Shown here: positions 14,521 to 22,698 of the stretch, piece after piece | How the letters are laid out: the number at the start of each line of letters is the position of its first letter | Numbering within the stretch: the first letter of the stretch is position 1 | DNA from: Sphingobacteriaceae bacterium | GTDB lineage: Bacteria; Bacteroidota; Bacteroidia; Sphingobacteriales; Sphingobacteriaceae | NCBI GenBank assembly: GCA_017745075.1 | Contig: JAGIAD010000017.1 | Location: 1 to 51,218, forward strand | Reading direction: 5' to 3' | Length of the DNA stretch: 51,218 nt | Made by a program: the position numbers and the translations under genes | The notes under the pieces: model-generated | What the model was told of the DNA's origin: nothing | Seen by the model: only the letters and a program-made list of their open reading frames with translations | Database searches by the model: none

Positions 14521-15609
14521 ATGAAAAAAATCTTACTCTGCCTTTTTGTGGTATTATTGATCACAACCTGTAAAAAGAGCGACGACGGAAGTGAAGATCC
14601 AGGTAATTTACCTGATGTGGAGTTAAAAGCAAAAGTAATTGCTTCAGGATTAAGTCTTCCGTGGGAAATGGTATATGGACCTGACAATTTTATCTGGTTT
14701 ACAGAAAAGGCGGGCAAAATCAGCCGTTTGAATCCTTCAACAGGTCAGGTTACATCGTTACTTACCATCACTGAAGTACGTGTTAATGGGGAGGGAGGTT
14801 TGTTGGGTATGGCCTTACATCCTAATTTCACGGTTAATCCTTTCGTGTACGTAATTTATGGATATGGAAGCACTTACAGGGCCAAAGTTGTTCGCTATAC
14901 TTATGCGGGGGGAAATTTAACCAGTCCGTTGGTTTTACTTGACCAGATTCCTGCTGCTTCGATACACAATGGTTCGCGTTTGTTGATCAGCGACGGTAAA
15001 TTGTTTATCAGTACCGGCGATGCGTCTGATACAGCCAATCCCCAAAACGTAAATTCATTAGCAGGCAAGATCTTACGGATCAATTTAGATGGCACTATTC
15101 CTGCAGATAATCCTTATATGAATAATCCGGTTTGGAGTTTGGGGCATCGCAATGCACAGGGATTGGTGCAGGTAGGTACCAAGATATTTTCCTCAGAGCA
15201 TGGTCCGGATTCGGATGATGAAATCAATATCATTGGAAAAGGGCGCAATTACGGGTGGCCAAATGTTAAGGGTTTTTGTAATGAAAGTGGCGAACAATCG
15301 TTTTGCAGTGCTAATAATGTGGTAGAACCATTAATTAACTGGACACCTACTATTGCACCAAGTGGCTTGGCTTATTATAACAATGATTATATTCCCCAGT
15401 TTAAAAACTCTTTATTATTGGCGGTATTAAAAGGAACTAAACTGATGCAGTTGAAATTAGATGATACGCAGACCAAGATTACAGCAACAAAAGATTTCTA
15501 TGTGAATACTTATGGGAGGATCAGGGCTGTTTGCCAATCGCCTGAAGGTAAAATTTACATCTGTACCAGTAATGGAAATGATGATAAGATTGTAGAGATT
15601 GCTAAATAG
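14521..15609 (+). CDS. PQQ-dependent sugar dehydrogenase-like (glucose/sorbosone dehydrogenase) lipoprotein
   Basis: The 362-residue protein is a predicted exported lipoprotein: signal MKKILLCLFVVLLITTC with Cys17 and then a Ser/Asp-rich linker. The rest is a six-bladed propeller of the GSDH family: SGLSLPWEMVYGPDNFIWFTE, GGLLGMALHPNF, GDASDTANPQNVNSLAGKIL, SLGHRNAQGLV and SSEHGPDSDDEINII. The HGP and RN elements correspond to cofactor and calcium sites in the family. It would oxidise a sugar in the periplasm. PQQ synthesis genes are not in the window, so cofactor supply is unknown. The gene stands alone. Confidence 0.85.
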   Translation: MKKILLCLFVVLLITTCKKSDDGSEDPGNLPDVELKAKVIASGLSLPWEMVYGPDNFIWFTEKAGKISRLNPSTGQVTSLLTITEVRVNGEGGLLGMALHPNFTVNPFVYVIYGYGSTYRAKVVRYTYAGGNLTSPLVLLDQIPAASIHNGSRLLISDGKLFISTGDASDTANPQNVNSLAGKILRINLDGTIPADNPYMNNPVWSLGHRNAQGLVQVGTKIFSSEHGPDSDDEINIIGKGRNYGWPNVKGFCNESGEQSFCSANNVVEPLINWTPTIAPSGLAYYNNDYIPQFKNSLLLAVLKGTKLMQLKLDDTQTKITATKDFYVNTYGRIRAVCQSPEGKIYICTSNGNDDKIVEIAK

Positions 15610-15614
15610 CGTAA

Positions 15615-15776
15615 CTATTTTTTGCGCCCCGGGCATTTTTTACAACGTTTACCCTTCTTAAATTTCTCGCAACACTTTTTGTGCTCAGCACTACAGCTGA
15701 AAATAAAACCCATCCCTTTTTGGAATTCCGGATCGGTAGGTAGTATGAACTGACTTTCTTCTCTCTCGTAAATCAT
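15615..15776 (-). CDS. Small cysteine-rich basic protein, 53 aa
   Basis: A 53-residue frame from ATG 15776 to TAG 15615. The N-terminal half is acidic/neutral (MIYEREESQFILPTDPEF). The C-terminal half is basic with five cysteines (28, 35, 36, 45, 48) in SCSAEHKKCCEKFKKGKRC followed by KKCPGRKK. The spacing C-x6-CC-x8-C-x2-C suggests a small metal-binding knuckle or redox site. A complete TTG-N20-TACCTTTG promoter lies at 15784-15814, giving a leader of only a few nt. It converges with the dehydrogenase gene, which ends 5 nt away. I do not recognise a named family. Promoter, codon structure and cysteine pattern make it a likely real gene. Confidence 0.75.
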   Translation of the reverse strand: MIYEREESQFILPTDPEFQKGMGFIFSCSAEHKKCCEKFKKGKRCKKCPGRKK

Positions 15777-15783
15777 TGCAGCA

Positions 15784-15814
15784 CAAAGGTAGTAGTTATT
15801 TAGATTAATTCCAA
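15784..15814 (-). promoter_or_regulatory. Promoter of the 53-aa gene (TTG-N20-TACCTTTG)
   Basis: The minus strand reads TTG (15814-15812), 20 nt, TACCTTTG (15791-15784). The ATG follows 7 nt after the element, so the mRNA is nearly leaderless. Confidence 0.6.
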
Positions 15815-15907
15815 TTAATTAATATTCCGCAAAGATTTAAAAAATTATAAATGCTGCATTTTTGATGGCAATTTGTAATTTAGCGAACTAACCAAAAAAT
15901 TCATAAG

Positions 15908-16612
15908 ATGATAAATAAAGTGGTATCTGGTGCCGAAGAGGCCATTAAAGATATATCAGATGGTGCTACCTTAATGCTAGGTGGTTTTGGGCTTTGTGGC
16001 ATTCCGGAAAATTGTATAAATGCTTTGGTAAACAAACAGGTTAAAAATTTAACCTGCATCTCGAATAATGCCGGTGTTGATGATTTTGGTATAGGTTTAA
16101 TGCTAAAACAGCGCCAGGTAAAAAAAATGATCTCTTCTTACGTAGGCGAAAATGCAGAGTTTGAAAGGCAGTTGTTAAGCGGCGAACTGGAAGTAGACCT
16201 TATTCCTCAGGGTACTTTAGCTACCCGTTGTCTGGCTGCCGGATATGGCATGCCGGCAATTTTTACCCCTGCAGGCGTCGGGACTGAAATAGCAGAAGGT
16301 AAAGAGGTGCGTAATTTTGATGGGAAGGATTATTTGATGGAGTATGCATTTGACGCCGATTATGCCATTGTTAAAGCTTGGAAAGGTGATACCGCAGGGA
16401 ATTTAATCTTTAGGTCTACAAGCCGCAATTTTAACCCGGTAATGGCTATGGCAGGTAAAATTACTATTGCTGAAGTTGAAGAATTGGTAGAAGCAGGCGA
16501 ATTGGATCCTGATTATATCCATACTCCGGGTATTTATGTGCATCGGATTTTTCAAGGCAAAGACTACGAAAAAAGAATTGAACAGCGAACGGTGAGGAAG
16601 TCAGAAGGCTGA
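15908..16612 (+). CDS. 3-oxoacid CoA-transferase subunit A
   Basis: The 234-residue protein is the alpha subunit of a succinyl-CoA:3-ketoacid (SCOT-like) transferase, which moves CoA between succinate and acetoacetate in ketone body use. The CoA-transferase I pattern is clear: GATLMLGGFGLCGIPENCI near residue 18, SNNAGVDDFGIGLML, IPQGTLATRCLAAGYGMPA and TPAGVGTE. The catalytic glutamate belongs to subunit B, encoded next. The start is ATG at 15908. The two subunit genes are 57 nt apart and surely form one unit. A TAATTTAG sequence about 28 nt upstream is an imperfect promoter element. Confidence 0.94.
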   Translation: MINKVVSGAEEAIKDISDGATLMLGGFGLCGIPENCINALVNKQVKNLTCISNNAGVDDFGIGLMLKQRQVKKMISSYVGENAEFERQLLSGELEVDLIPQGTLATRCLAAGYGMPAIFTPAGVGTEIAEGKEVRNFDGKDYLMEYAFDADYAIVKAWKGDTAGNLIFRSTSRNFNPVMAMAGKITIAEVEELVEAGELDPDYIHTPGIYVHRIFQGKDYEKRIEQRTVRKSEG

Positions 16613-16669
16613 TAACAGATTAGAACATTCAGATATTCAATCATTCAAAACTCATTCATTTACAATTTT

Positions 16670-17329
16670 ATGTTTTCAAAAGAAGAGATCGCACAGCGCA
16701 TCGCTAAAGAAATAAAAGACGGATATTATGTTAACCTGGGCATCGGCATACCTACGCTGGTAGCCAACTATATTCCAAAGGGGATTAATGTAGTATTGCA
16801 ATCAGAAAACGGCCTATTGGGCATGGGACCATTTCCTTTTGAAGGAGAAGAGGATGCTGATTTAATCAATGCCGGAAAACAAACCATTACAACCTTACCA
16901 GGATCGTCGATTTTTGACTCGGCGATGAGTTTTGGGATGATCCGCGCACAAAAGGTAGATTTAACTATTCTTGGTGCCATGGAAGTTTCAGAAAATGGCG
17001 ACATTGCCAATTGGAAAATTCCGGGCAAAATGGTTAAGGGGATGGGAGGTGCGATGGATTTAGTCGCCTCTGCCAAAAACATTATTGTAGCTATGCAACA
17101 TGTAAACAAGGCGGGTGAAAGTAAATTATTACCGAAATGCACCCTGCCCTTAACCGGTGTAAAATGCATTAAAAAAATTGTTACCGAGCTGGCGGTTTTA
17201 GATGTTTTACCTGAAGGTGGTTTTAAACTTTTGGAGCGTGCACCGGGCGTTAGTATCGAATTTATACAGCAATCTACAGCCGGTAAGCTGATTGTAGAGG
17301 GTGAAATACCTGAAATGAGGTTGGATTAG
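16670..17329 (+). CDS. 3-oxoacid CoA-transferase subunit B
   Basis: The 219-residue beta subunit pairs with the product of the gene just upstream. GIGIPTLVANYIPKGINVV is followed by QSENGLLGMGP, where Glu46 is the catalytic residue that forms the CoA thioester in this family. GAMEVSENGDIANWKIPGK and GMGGAMDLV are conserved. Full length (about 217-220 residues is usual). Acetoacetate/succinate specificity is the likely reading for this A/B pair, but specificity within CoA-transferase family I cannot be proved by eye. Confidence 0.94.
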   Translation: MFSKEEIAQRIAKEIKDGYYVNLGIGIPTLVANYIPKGINVVLQSENGLLGMGPFPFEGEEDADLINAGKQTITTLPGSSIFDSAMSFGMIRAQKVDLTILGAMEVSENGDIANWKIPGKMVKGMGGAMDLVASAKNIIVAMQHVNKAGESKLLPKCTLPLTGVKCIKKIVTELAVLDVLPEGGFKLLERAPGVSIEFIQQSTAGKLIVEGEIPEMRLD

Positions 17330-17358
17330 ATTGGTGTTGCGGGGGACTCAAAATTTAT

Positions 17359-17422
17359 CACGTTGAGCCTGTCGAAACGCCCTTTATTATATTATGAGAT
17401 ACTTCGATAAGCTCAGCCTGAC
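17359..17422. repeat. Palindromic repeat (TTGAGCCTGTCGAA / TTCGATAAGCTCAGC)
   Basis: The first arm ACGTTGAGCCTGTCGAAACG faces ACTTCGATAAGCTCAGCCTG, an imperfect inverted pair around an AT-rich centre. It lies in the convergent gap between the CoA-transferase and uridine kinase genes. It is a different sequence class from the GTCATTTCGACC palindromes. Confidence 0.6.
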
Positions 17423-17438
17423 CAAGCGGTTTATAAGA

Positions 17439-17469
17439 AAGAAGTCGAGCTTTTAAAGCTTGACTTCTT
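17439..17469 (+). terminator. Possible terminator in the CoA-transferase/uridine kinase convergent gap
   Basis: AAGAAGTCGAGCTTT pairs with AAAGCTTGACTTCTT, 15 positions with one G-U in the plus-strand transcript and a one-base centre. No strong T run follows. In the minus direction the G-U becomes a mismatch, so plus is preferred. Confidence 0.45.
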
Positions 17470-17474
17470 GACGT

Positions 17475-18125
17475 TTATTGTAGATCAACCAAAACGCTAT
17501 TTCTCAAATCATTCGAAATTTCTTCTGTTATGGCGATAATTTCGTCGGGTTCATTGGTATTATTTATCACTACCTTATTGCATTGTTCGCGGTAGGGTAG
17601 CAGGTACTCTTTATAAGCCGGTACTACATGGTTATGCCATTTGTACAATACGTCGTCTTCCGGATAACCCCGTTCTAAACCATCACGTTTAATCCGGCGG
17701 TCTAAAGCAACCTGTTCATCAGCATCAACAAAAATGGTATGATCCAGTAAAGCCGCAATTTCTTTAAAATGGAGGATAAAAAGCCCTTCAACAATGATAA
17801 TAGGTGCCGATTTGATCTCCAGTATTTTAACTACAGCCAGGGGGTTATTAAAGTTATATTCTTTTTTATAAACCACCTCACCGCTTATTAATTGCTTAAT
17901 GTCTTTTAAAAACTGTTCACTATCGATGGTTGAAGGAAGATCGAAGTTATACAACTTGTTTTCTTCCTGTGTCATGTCGCCTGCAGGGATATAATAATCA
18001 TCCTGTGATACCAGTGTTACCTCGTCTTGTTTAAAATGATGGAGGAAGCAATTTAGGAAAAATGTTTTACCAGATCCGCTACCACCGGCAATACCAATTA
18101 TAAAAGGCTTTTTGTTTGAACTCAT
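17475..18125 (-). CDS. udk: Uridine kinase
   Basis: The 216-residue P-loop kinase phosphorylates uridine (and usually cytidine) in pyrimidine salvage. Walker A GIAGGSGSGKT is at residues 11-21. SQDDYYIP, YNFDLPSTIDSEQF, IIIVEGLFIL and DADEQVALDRRIKRDGLERG are characteristic of uridine kinases rather than phosphoribulokinases. The ATG (18125) overlaps the stop of the LysM gene by 4 nt (ATGA), so translation is probably coupled to it. A cell-wall protein and a salvage kinase in one unit is an odd but clear arrangement. Confidence 0.93.
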   Translation of the reverse strand: MSSNKKPFIIGIAGGSGSGKTFFLNCFLHHFKQDEVTLVSQDDYYIPAGDMTQEENKLYNFDLPSTIDSEQFLKDIKQLISGEVVYKKEYNFNNPLAVVKILEIKSAPIIIVEGLFILHFKEIAALLDHTIFVDADEQVALDRRIKRDGLERGYPEDDVLYKWHNHVVPAYKEYLLPYREQCNKVVINNTNEPDEIIAITEEISNDLRNSVLVDLQ

Positions 18126-19642
18126 TGAGCACTGTATGTTAAATTGCAGAAAAAACGTTTGTCTAAAGCGCCTAATGAATCGGCTACAGCTTTAGTCATT
18201 ACAATAATAACATCTTTTGTAGATTCGTTCTCTGTAAATTTACCAACAACTTTGGCAAAGGTAGTACGGTTGGTCATCGGGTTGGTAATTTTGATTACCC
18301 TTCCTACGGGTGCCGTACGATGTAAAACCAACATTTTTGTGCCGTCAAGGTCCTGATCAGCAATCCAAACTGCTGTACCTTTTTCTTCGATTTGGCTTAA
18401 ACCATACACACTCGGATCGCGACGCAGTTTAGGATCTTTAACCATGGTACTGTCTGGTTCATTTTCCTGCTCTTCTTTCGAAGCATCATTTACCGATTTA
18501 GGTTGTGGTGGTTTAGGGATGATCAGTTTTTGATCAACTTTAATGTTATTATCATCAAGTTTATTTGCCGTTCTGATCTGGTATGCTGTTAAGTTATATT
18601 TTTTAGCGATAGAAAAAATGTTTTCGCCAGTTGCTACGGTATGGATAAAACTTTCTTCTTTAGGTGTTGCCGGTGCTTCTTTTGTTCTGGTTTCAGCCTG
18701 CTTTTCTTTTGGCACCTGAACATCTGTAATAATGCCGCCTGGAACTTTTAAAACCTGTCCGATGGTAATGGCATTATCAGGAAGATCGTTCATTTTCCGG
18801 ATCTGATAAGCGGTAATGCCATATTGTTTGGCAATGGTGAAAATAGTTTCGTTCCTTAAAACGGTATGCGTACCTGCTGCGTCGCTTGATTTGTTCTCTT
18901 GTACGGATTTTTCTTCAACTGCCGAAACTACTTTGTTGTCGTCGATATTTTTTGTTGCAGGGATTTTAAGTTTCTGTCCAATCCGAAGGTTATTGCCAGA
19001 AAGGTTATTGGCTTTTTTTACTTCTTCAACGGTAGTACCATATTTTTCGGCAATTTTCCCTAAAAATTCTTTTGGCTGTACCGTATGTTCGATAAAGGTC
19101 TGGTCAGACGGAGGAGTATTATTTACAGCTGATTTCGTATTGTTTTGTACGCTTGGTATGGTCTGTTCAGCGGTTTCGGTTTGTGTTCCGTTTTTTGCAG
19201 GTATTTTTAAAATCTGTCCTATGCTTAAATTACTGCCCGTTAAATTATTTAAGGCTTTAATTTCATTTATCGTTGTACCATATTTTTCGGCCAGCATGTT
19301 TAAATTCTCTTTCGGCTTAACGGTATGCTCTATCACATTGGCTGCTGAGGAAGCAGTTTCTGTTTTAGCCGGTCCGTTAGCTGTAAAAGGAATATTTGTT
19401 GGCACTTTGATAATCACTCCAACCTGCAGATATTTATTATCATTAAAGGCCATAATATCTTTTGGCGATACATTGTATCTTCTGCCAATCGAATAATAAG
19501 TATCTTTTGCTACAGTTTGGTGAATAATGAGTTTTTTGCCTTTATTATTTTCTACACCGATAGAGTCTCTTGCTGTGTTGGCTTTGGCGTTTGCTACATT
19601 CAGAACAAATAACATTACAGCAGATAAATATATTTTATGCAT
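18122..19642 (-). CDS. Secreted LysM-repeat protein with C-terminal RlpA-like double-psi barrel
   Basis: A 506-residue protein with a signal peptide (about 1-19, ending NVANA). Five LysM modules follow at about 39-81, 105-148, 185-228, 258-301 and 333-376, with repeated pieces such as HTVKPKENLNMLAEKYGTT and SIAKKYNLTAYQIR. LysM modules bind peptidoglycan. The last 85 residues (GTAVWIADQDLDG to LDKRFFCNLTYSAQ) resemble the double-psi beta-barrel of RlpA-like proteins. Whether it cuts glycan or only binds it is not clear; I cannot confirm catalytic residues. Linkers are Thr/Pro/Asn rich. It should lie in the periplasm and is co-transcribed with udk. Confidence 0.88.
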   Translation of the reverse strand: MHKIYLSAVMLFVLNVANAKANTARDSIGVENNKGKKLIIHQTVAKDTYYSIGRRYNVSPKDIMAFNDNKYLQVGVIIKVPTNIPFTANGPAKTETASSAANVIEHTVKPKENLNMLAEKYGTTINEIKALNNLTGSNLSIGQILKIPAKNGTQTETAEQTIPSVQNNTKSAVNNTPPSDQTFIEHTVQPKEFLGKIAEKYGTTVEEVKKANNLSGNNLRIGQKLKIPATKNIDDNKVVSAVEEKSVQENKSSDAAGTHTVLRNETIFTIAKQYGITAYQIRKMNDLPDNAITIGQVLKVPGGIITDVQVPKEKQAETRTKEAPATPKEESFIHTVATGENIFSIAKKYNLTAYQIRTANKLDDNNIKVDQKLIIPKPPQPKSVNDASKEEQENEPDSTMVKDPKLRRDPSVYGLSQIEEKGTAVWIADQDLDGTKMLVLHRTAPVGRVIKITNPMTNRTTFAKVVGKFTENESTKDVIIVMTKAVADSLGALDKRFFCNLTYSAQ

Positions 19643-19926
19643 TTATTTTTATGTAATTTTTTTTAAGTCAAGGGGAGCAATTATACGAATAATATTGTTA
19701 ACCATCTTATGTTATTCCACTCGTTTTTAAGCGAAAATAAGATGGATTTAATTTTATTGTCCGATATGCTATTCATTAACAAATGTTTATAAAAATGTAA
19801 TTTATATGATAACGAATATTAAACGGTTTAATAAATAACGTATTGTTCAAGAGACAAATTTGAACAAAACTTTTCAGAATTTGAATTGTTAAAAACACAT
19901 TAAAATACATAATAAATTATAAGAGA

Positions 19927-20406
19927 ATGGACGCTAAAGAAATAAGCTTAAACGAAAAAGAAGTTAAACCGGTTGTTGATTTGTTGAACGATTATTTAGC
20001 CAACTATCATATCCACTATCAAAAACTAAGGGGCTGCCACTGGAATATCAAAGGGCAGAATTTTTTTACACTTCATATTAAGTTTGAAGAGTTATATACC
20101 AATGCGCAGCTAACCATCGATGAGATCGCCGAGCGTGTTTTAACCTTGGGTAAGGCTCCACATAGCCGCTTTGCCGATTATATTAAACAATCTAAAATTA
20201 AAGAGATTGACACAATTGGTTTAAAAGATCTTGATATGGTTGATGCAATTTTAGATGATATGGCTATATTGATCGAGTTGGAAAGGGAGCTTTTGGAAGC
20301 TACTGATGATGCCGGCGACGATGGAACTAATGATATGGTGAACCGTTTTATGCAGTTTAAAGAAAAAAATACCTGGATGTTACGCTCTTTTGCAGGAAAA
20401 AAATAG
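19927..20406 (+). CDS. dps: Dps family ferritin-like DNA-binding protein
   Basis: The 159-residue protein forms 12-subunit cages that oxidise and store iron and protect DNA from peroxide. The ferroxidase ligands are all present with Dps spacing: His38, His50, Asp65 and Glu69 (12, 15 and 4 residues apart), in CHWNIKG, FFTLHIKFEELY and TIDEIAER. The N-terminus is short with few lysines, so DNA binding, if any, differs from the E. coli type. The start is ATG at 19927. An excellent terminator follows (20425-20478). The 284 nt before the gene are AT-rich; I see no certain OxyR or Fur site there. Confidence 0.93.
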   Translation: MDAKEISLNEKEVKPVVDLLNDYLANYHIHYQKLRGCHWNIKGQNFFTLHIKFEELYTNAQLTIDEIAERVLTLGKAPHSRFADYIKQSKIKEIDTIGLKDLDMVDAILDDMAILIELERELLEATDDAGDDGTNDMVNRFMQFKEKNTWMLRSFAGKK

Positions 20407-20424
20407 AGGAACAATCGGTAGGTT

Positions 20425-20478
20425 AAAAGCCCTATGTAAGTAGCTTTATTGTAAAATCTGCTTATATGGGGCTTTTTT
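20425..20478 (+). terminator. Terminator after dps
   Basis: AAAAGCCCTATGTAAG (20425-20440) pairs over 16 positions with CTTATATGGGGCTTTT (20461-20476), two as G-U, followed by T residues. The T run overlaps the -33 region of the next promoter. Confidence 0.85.
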
Positions 20479-20509
20479 GTTTCATTGGAAATCTAAATAT
20501 TTATCTTTG
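20476..20509 (+). promoter_or_regulatory. Promoter of the UbiD-type gene (TTTG-N22-TATCTTTG)
   Basis: TATCTTTG (20502-20509) ends 3 nt before the ATG at 20513, and TTTG lies at 20476-20479. This predicts a leaderless mRNA and rules out the longer frame from 20477. Confidence 0.5.
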
Positions 20510-20512
20510 GGC

Positions 20513-22354
20513 ATGGCATACAAAAGTTTAGCAGAATGTGTATCAGACCTGGAAAAGCATGGTCATTTAATCAGAATAAAAGAAGAAGTAGATCCTTATT
20601 TAGAAATGGCTGCCATCCATTTAAGGGTATACGAAAAGCAGGGACCGGCGCTGTTGTTCGAAAAAGTTAAAGGAAGCCCTTTTCCTGCAGTTTCTAACCT
20701 GTTTGGGACTTTAGAAAGATCGAAATTTATTTTTAGGGATACTTTACCAAAAGTACAGCAATTGGTTTCGTTAAGAAACGATCCTCTAAAAGCTTTAAAA
20801 AATCCTTTTAAATATGCTGGTTCTGCTCTGTCGGCATTATCGGCACTGCCGCTTAAAACACCATCGGCTAAGCGTAAATTTTCAAAAACAAGTATCAGTC
20901 AGCTGCCGCAGATTGTAAACTGGCCTATGGATGGCGGTCCATTTGTTACCATGCCACAGGTATATACCGAAGATGTAGATAAACCCGGGGTATTGAATGC
21001 CAATTTAGGGATGTACCGTATCCAGTTGGGCGGAAACGATTATATACAGGATAAAGAAATCGGCTTGCATTACCAGATACACAGGGGTATAGGGGTGCAC
21101 CAATCGAAGGCGAACGCCCTTGGGCAACCTTTAAAAGTGAGCATTTTTGTCGGAGGTCCGCCTTCACATCCTTTAGCCGCCGTAATGCCATTACCTGAAG
21201 GCTTGTCGGAAATGACTTTTGCCGGTGCTCTTGGCGACAGGCGCTTCCGTTATTTTTATGATGATGAGGGGTTCTGTATTTCTGCAGATGCCGATTTCGT
21301 GATCACTGGTACTGTTTATCCAAACGAAAATAAACCTGAAGGACCTTTTGGCGATCATTTAGGTTATTACAGCTTAACACATCCTTTTCCGTTAATGAAA
21401 GTGCATAATGTGTATCATAAAAAAGATGCCATTTGGTCGTTTACGGTAGTTGGTCGCCCGCCGCAGGAAGATACGAGTTTTGGAGCTTTGATTCATGAGA
21501 TAACCGGTTCTGCCATTCCAAAGGAAATACATGGTTTAAAGGAAGTTCATGCTGTAGATGCAGCTGGTGTTCATCCTTTGCTTTTTGCTATTGGTAGCGA
21601 ACGTTATACACCATACCTGAAAGAAAGAAGGCCACAGGAAATTTTAACCATTGCCAACCATATTCTGGGTAAAAACCAGTTGAGTTTAGCCAAATACCTT
21701 TTTATAGCCGCTAAAGAAGATAATGAGCAGCTGAGTACGCATCATATCGAAGATTTTATCAGGCACATATTAGAGCGGATCGATTTAACAAGAGATATTC
21801 ATTTCTATACCAATACCACCATCGATACGCTGGATTATAGTGGTGATGGTTTGAACAGTGGCTCAAAAGTGGTTATTGCTGCTGCCGGTGATAAGAAACG
21901 CGAATTGTGGAATGATGTTCCGGAGGGTTTGCAATTGCCGAATGGATTTTCCAAACCTTCTATAGCCATTCCAGGCACATTGGTGCTGCAATCGGAGGCT
22001 TATTTAAGTGCCGAGAAAACTGCGGCCGAAATAGCCCTGCTTAATATGGCTTTAATGGATCAGGACTTAAGCGGTCTGCCGCTAATTGTACTGGCAGATG
22101 ATGCCGGATTTACCGCTGCAACGATTGATAACTTTGTTTGGGTAGCTTTTACAAGGAGTAACCCGGCTGCCGATATTTATGGTATAAACGATTTCACGAT
22201 CAATAAACACTGGGGATGTAAGGGGGCTTTGATTATCGATGCGAGAAAAAAGCCCCATCATGCACCTGAGCTAATCAATGATGAAGCAATAGAGGCTAAG
22301 ATTGATGAAATGAGTAAAGCCGGCGGCGTGCTTTATGGACTGTTTAATCATTAA
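20513..22354 (+). CDS. UbiD family decarboxylase (prenylated-FMN type)
   Basis: The 613-residue protein is a UbiD-type reversible decarboxylase. ESxxR-like and prFMN-site regions are visible: MYRIQLGGNDYI, HYQIHRGIGVH, FVGGPPSHPLAAVMPLPEG and NKPEGPFGDHLGYYS, where the glutamate in PEGPFG fits the catalytic position. It is longer than classical UbiD (about 490), as in the Bacteroidota/menaquinone-decarboxylase-like branch. The substrate is unknown; quinone biosynthesis is the usual guess. No UbiX partner, which makes the cofactor, is in the window. I chose ATG 20513 (MAYKSLAECV) because the -7 element sits just upstream. Confidence 0.88.
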   Translation: MAYKSLAECVSDLEKHGHLIRIKEEVDPYLEMAAIHLRVYEKQGPALLFEKVKGSPFPAVSNLFGTLERSKFIFRDTLPKVQQLVSLRNDPLKALKNPFKYAGSALSALSALPLKTPSAKRKFSKTSISQLPQIVNWPMDGGPFVTMPQVYTEDVDKPGVLNANLGMYRIQLGGNDYIQDKEIGLHYQIHRGIGVHQSKANALGQPLKVSIFVGGPPSHPLAAVMPLPEGLSEMTFAGALGDRRFRYFYDDEGFCISADADFVITGTVYPNENKPEGPFGDHLGYYSLTHPFPLMKVHNVYHKKDAIWSFTVVGRPPQEDTSFGALIHEITGSAIPKEIHGLKEVHAVDAAGVHPLLFAIGSERYTPYLKERRPQEILTIANHILGKNQLSLAKYLFIAAKEDNEQLSTHHIEDFIRHILERIDLTRDIHFYTNTTIDTLDYSGDGLNSGSKVVIAAAGDKKRELWNDVPEGLQLPNGFSKPSIAIPGTLVLQSEAYLSAEKTAAEIALLNMALMDQDLSGLPLIVLADDAGFTAATIDNFVWVAFTRSNPAADIYGINDFTINKHWGCKGALIIDARKKPHHAPELINDEAIEAKIDEMSKAGGVLYGLFNH

Positions 22355-22698
22355 TTTTTTTGTTGCACTTAGAACTGATTGAACACTTGACTTTGATACC
22401 TGCCTAAGATTAAATAAACTCCATAGGAGAGGCAGATTCTTTAGTTAAATGAATTAATCTTTTTTTTATTCTGCAATGTTAGAGTCTTTCGGAACTCTAC
22501 TGACTGATTTGGGTCAAATATTCTACCGTTTAAAGTTTCACAATCTCAGATTGGAGGTTAAACAAATTCAATTTATTAGCGTATTTATGACGATTGTAAC
22601 ATTTGCGCTAATTTCTGGTTAATACGGGTTAAAATCATCGTTCAATCTGGCTTTTTATAAGCCTAATTTTGGTCATACAACTAACTAAACTGAAAACA
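22355..22698 (+). other. Intergenic leader before the SusC gene
   Basis: 344 nt without a gene. It is AT-rich, with a small AGAGT/ACTCT inverted pair near 22485 and a TAATTTTG promoter-like element at 22664-22671 near the end. No anti-sigma or sigma gene of the FecI/FecR kind, often found before SusC genes, is present. Nothing else is recognised. Confidence 0.5.
22664..22671 (+). promoter_or_regulatory. Candidate -7 element (TAATTTTG) for the SusC/SusD unit
   Basis: An exact TAnnTTTG match 27 nt before the ATG at 22699. It also shows that a TTG start at 22669, inside the element, is unlikely. No clear -33 TTG. Confidence 0.4.

Noticed and set aside
22669..22698. TTG start for the SusC gene
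   Set aside because: It lies inside the TAATTTTG element; ATG 22699 gives a clean signal peptide.
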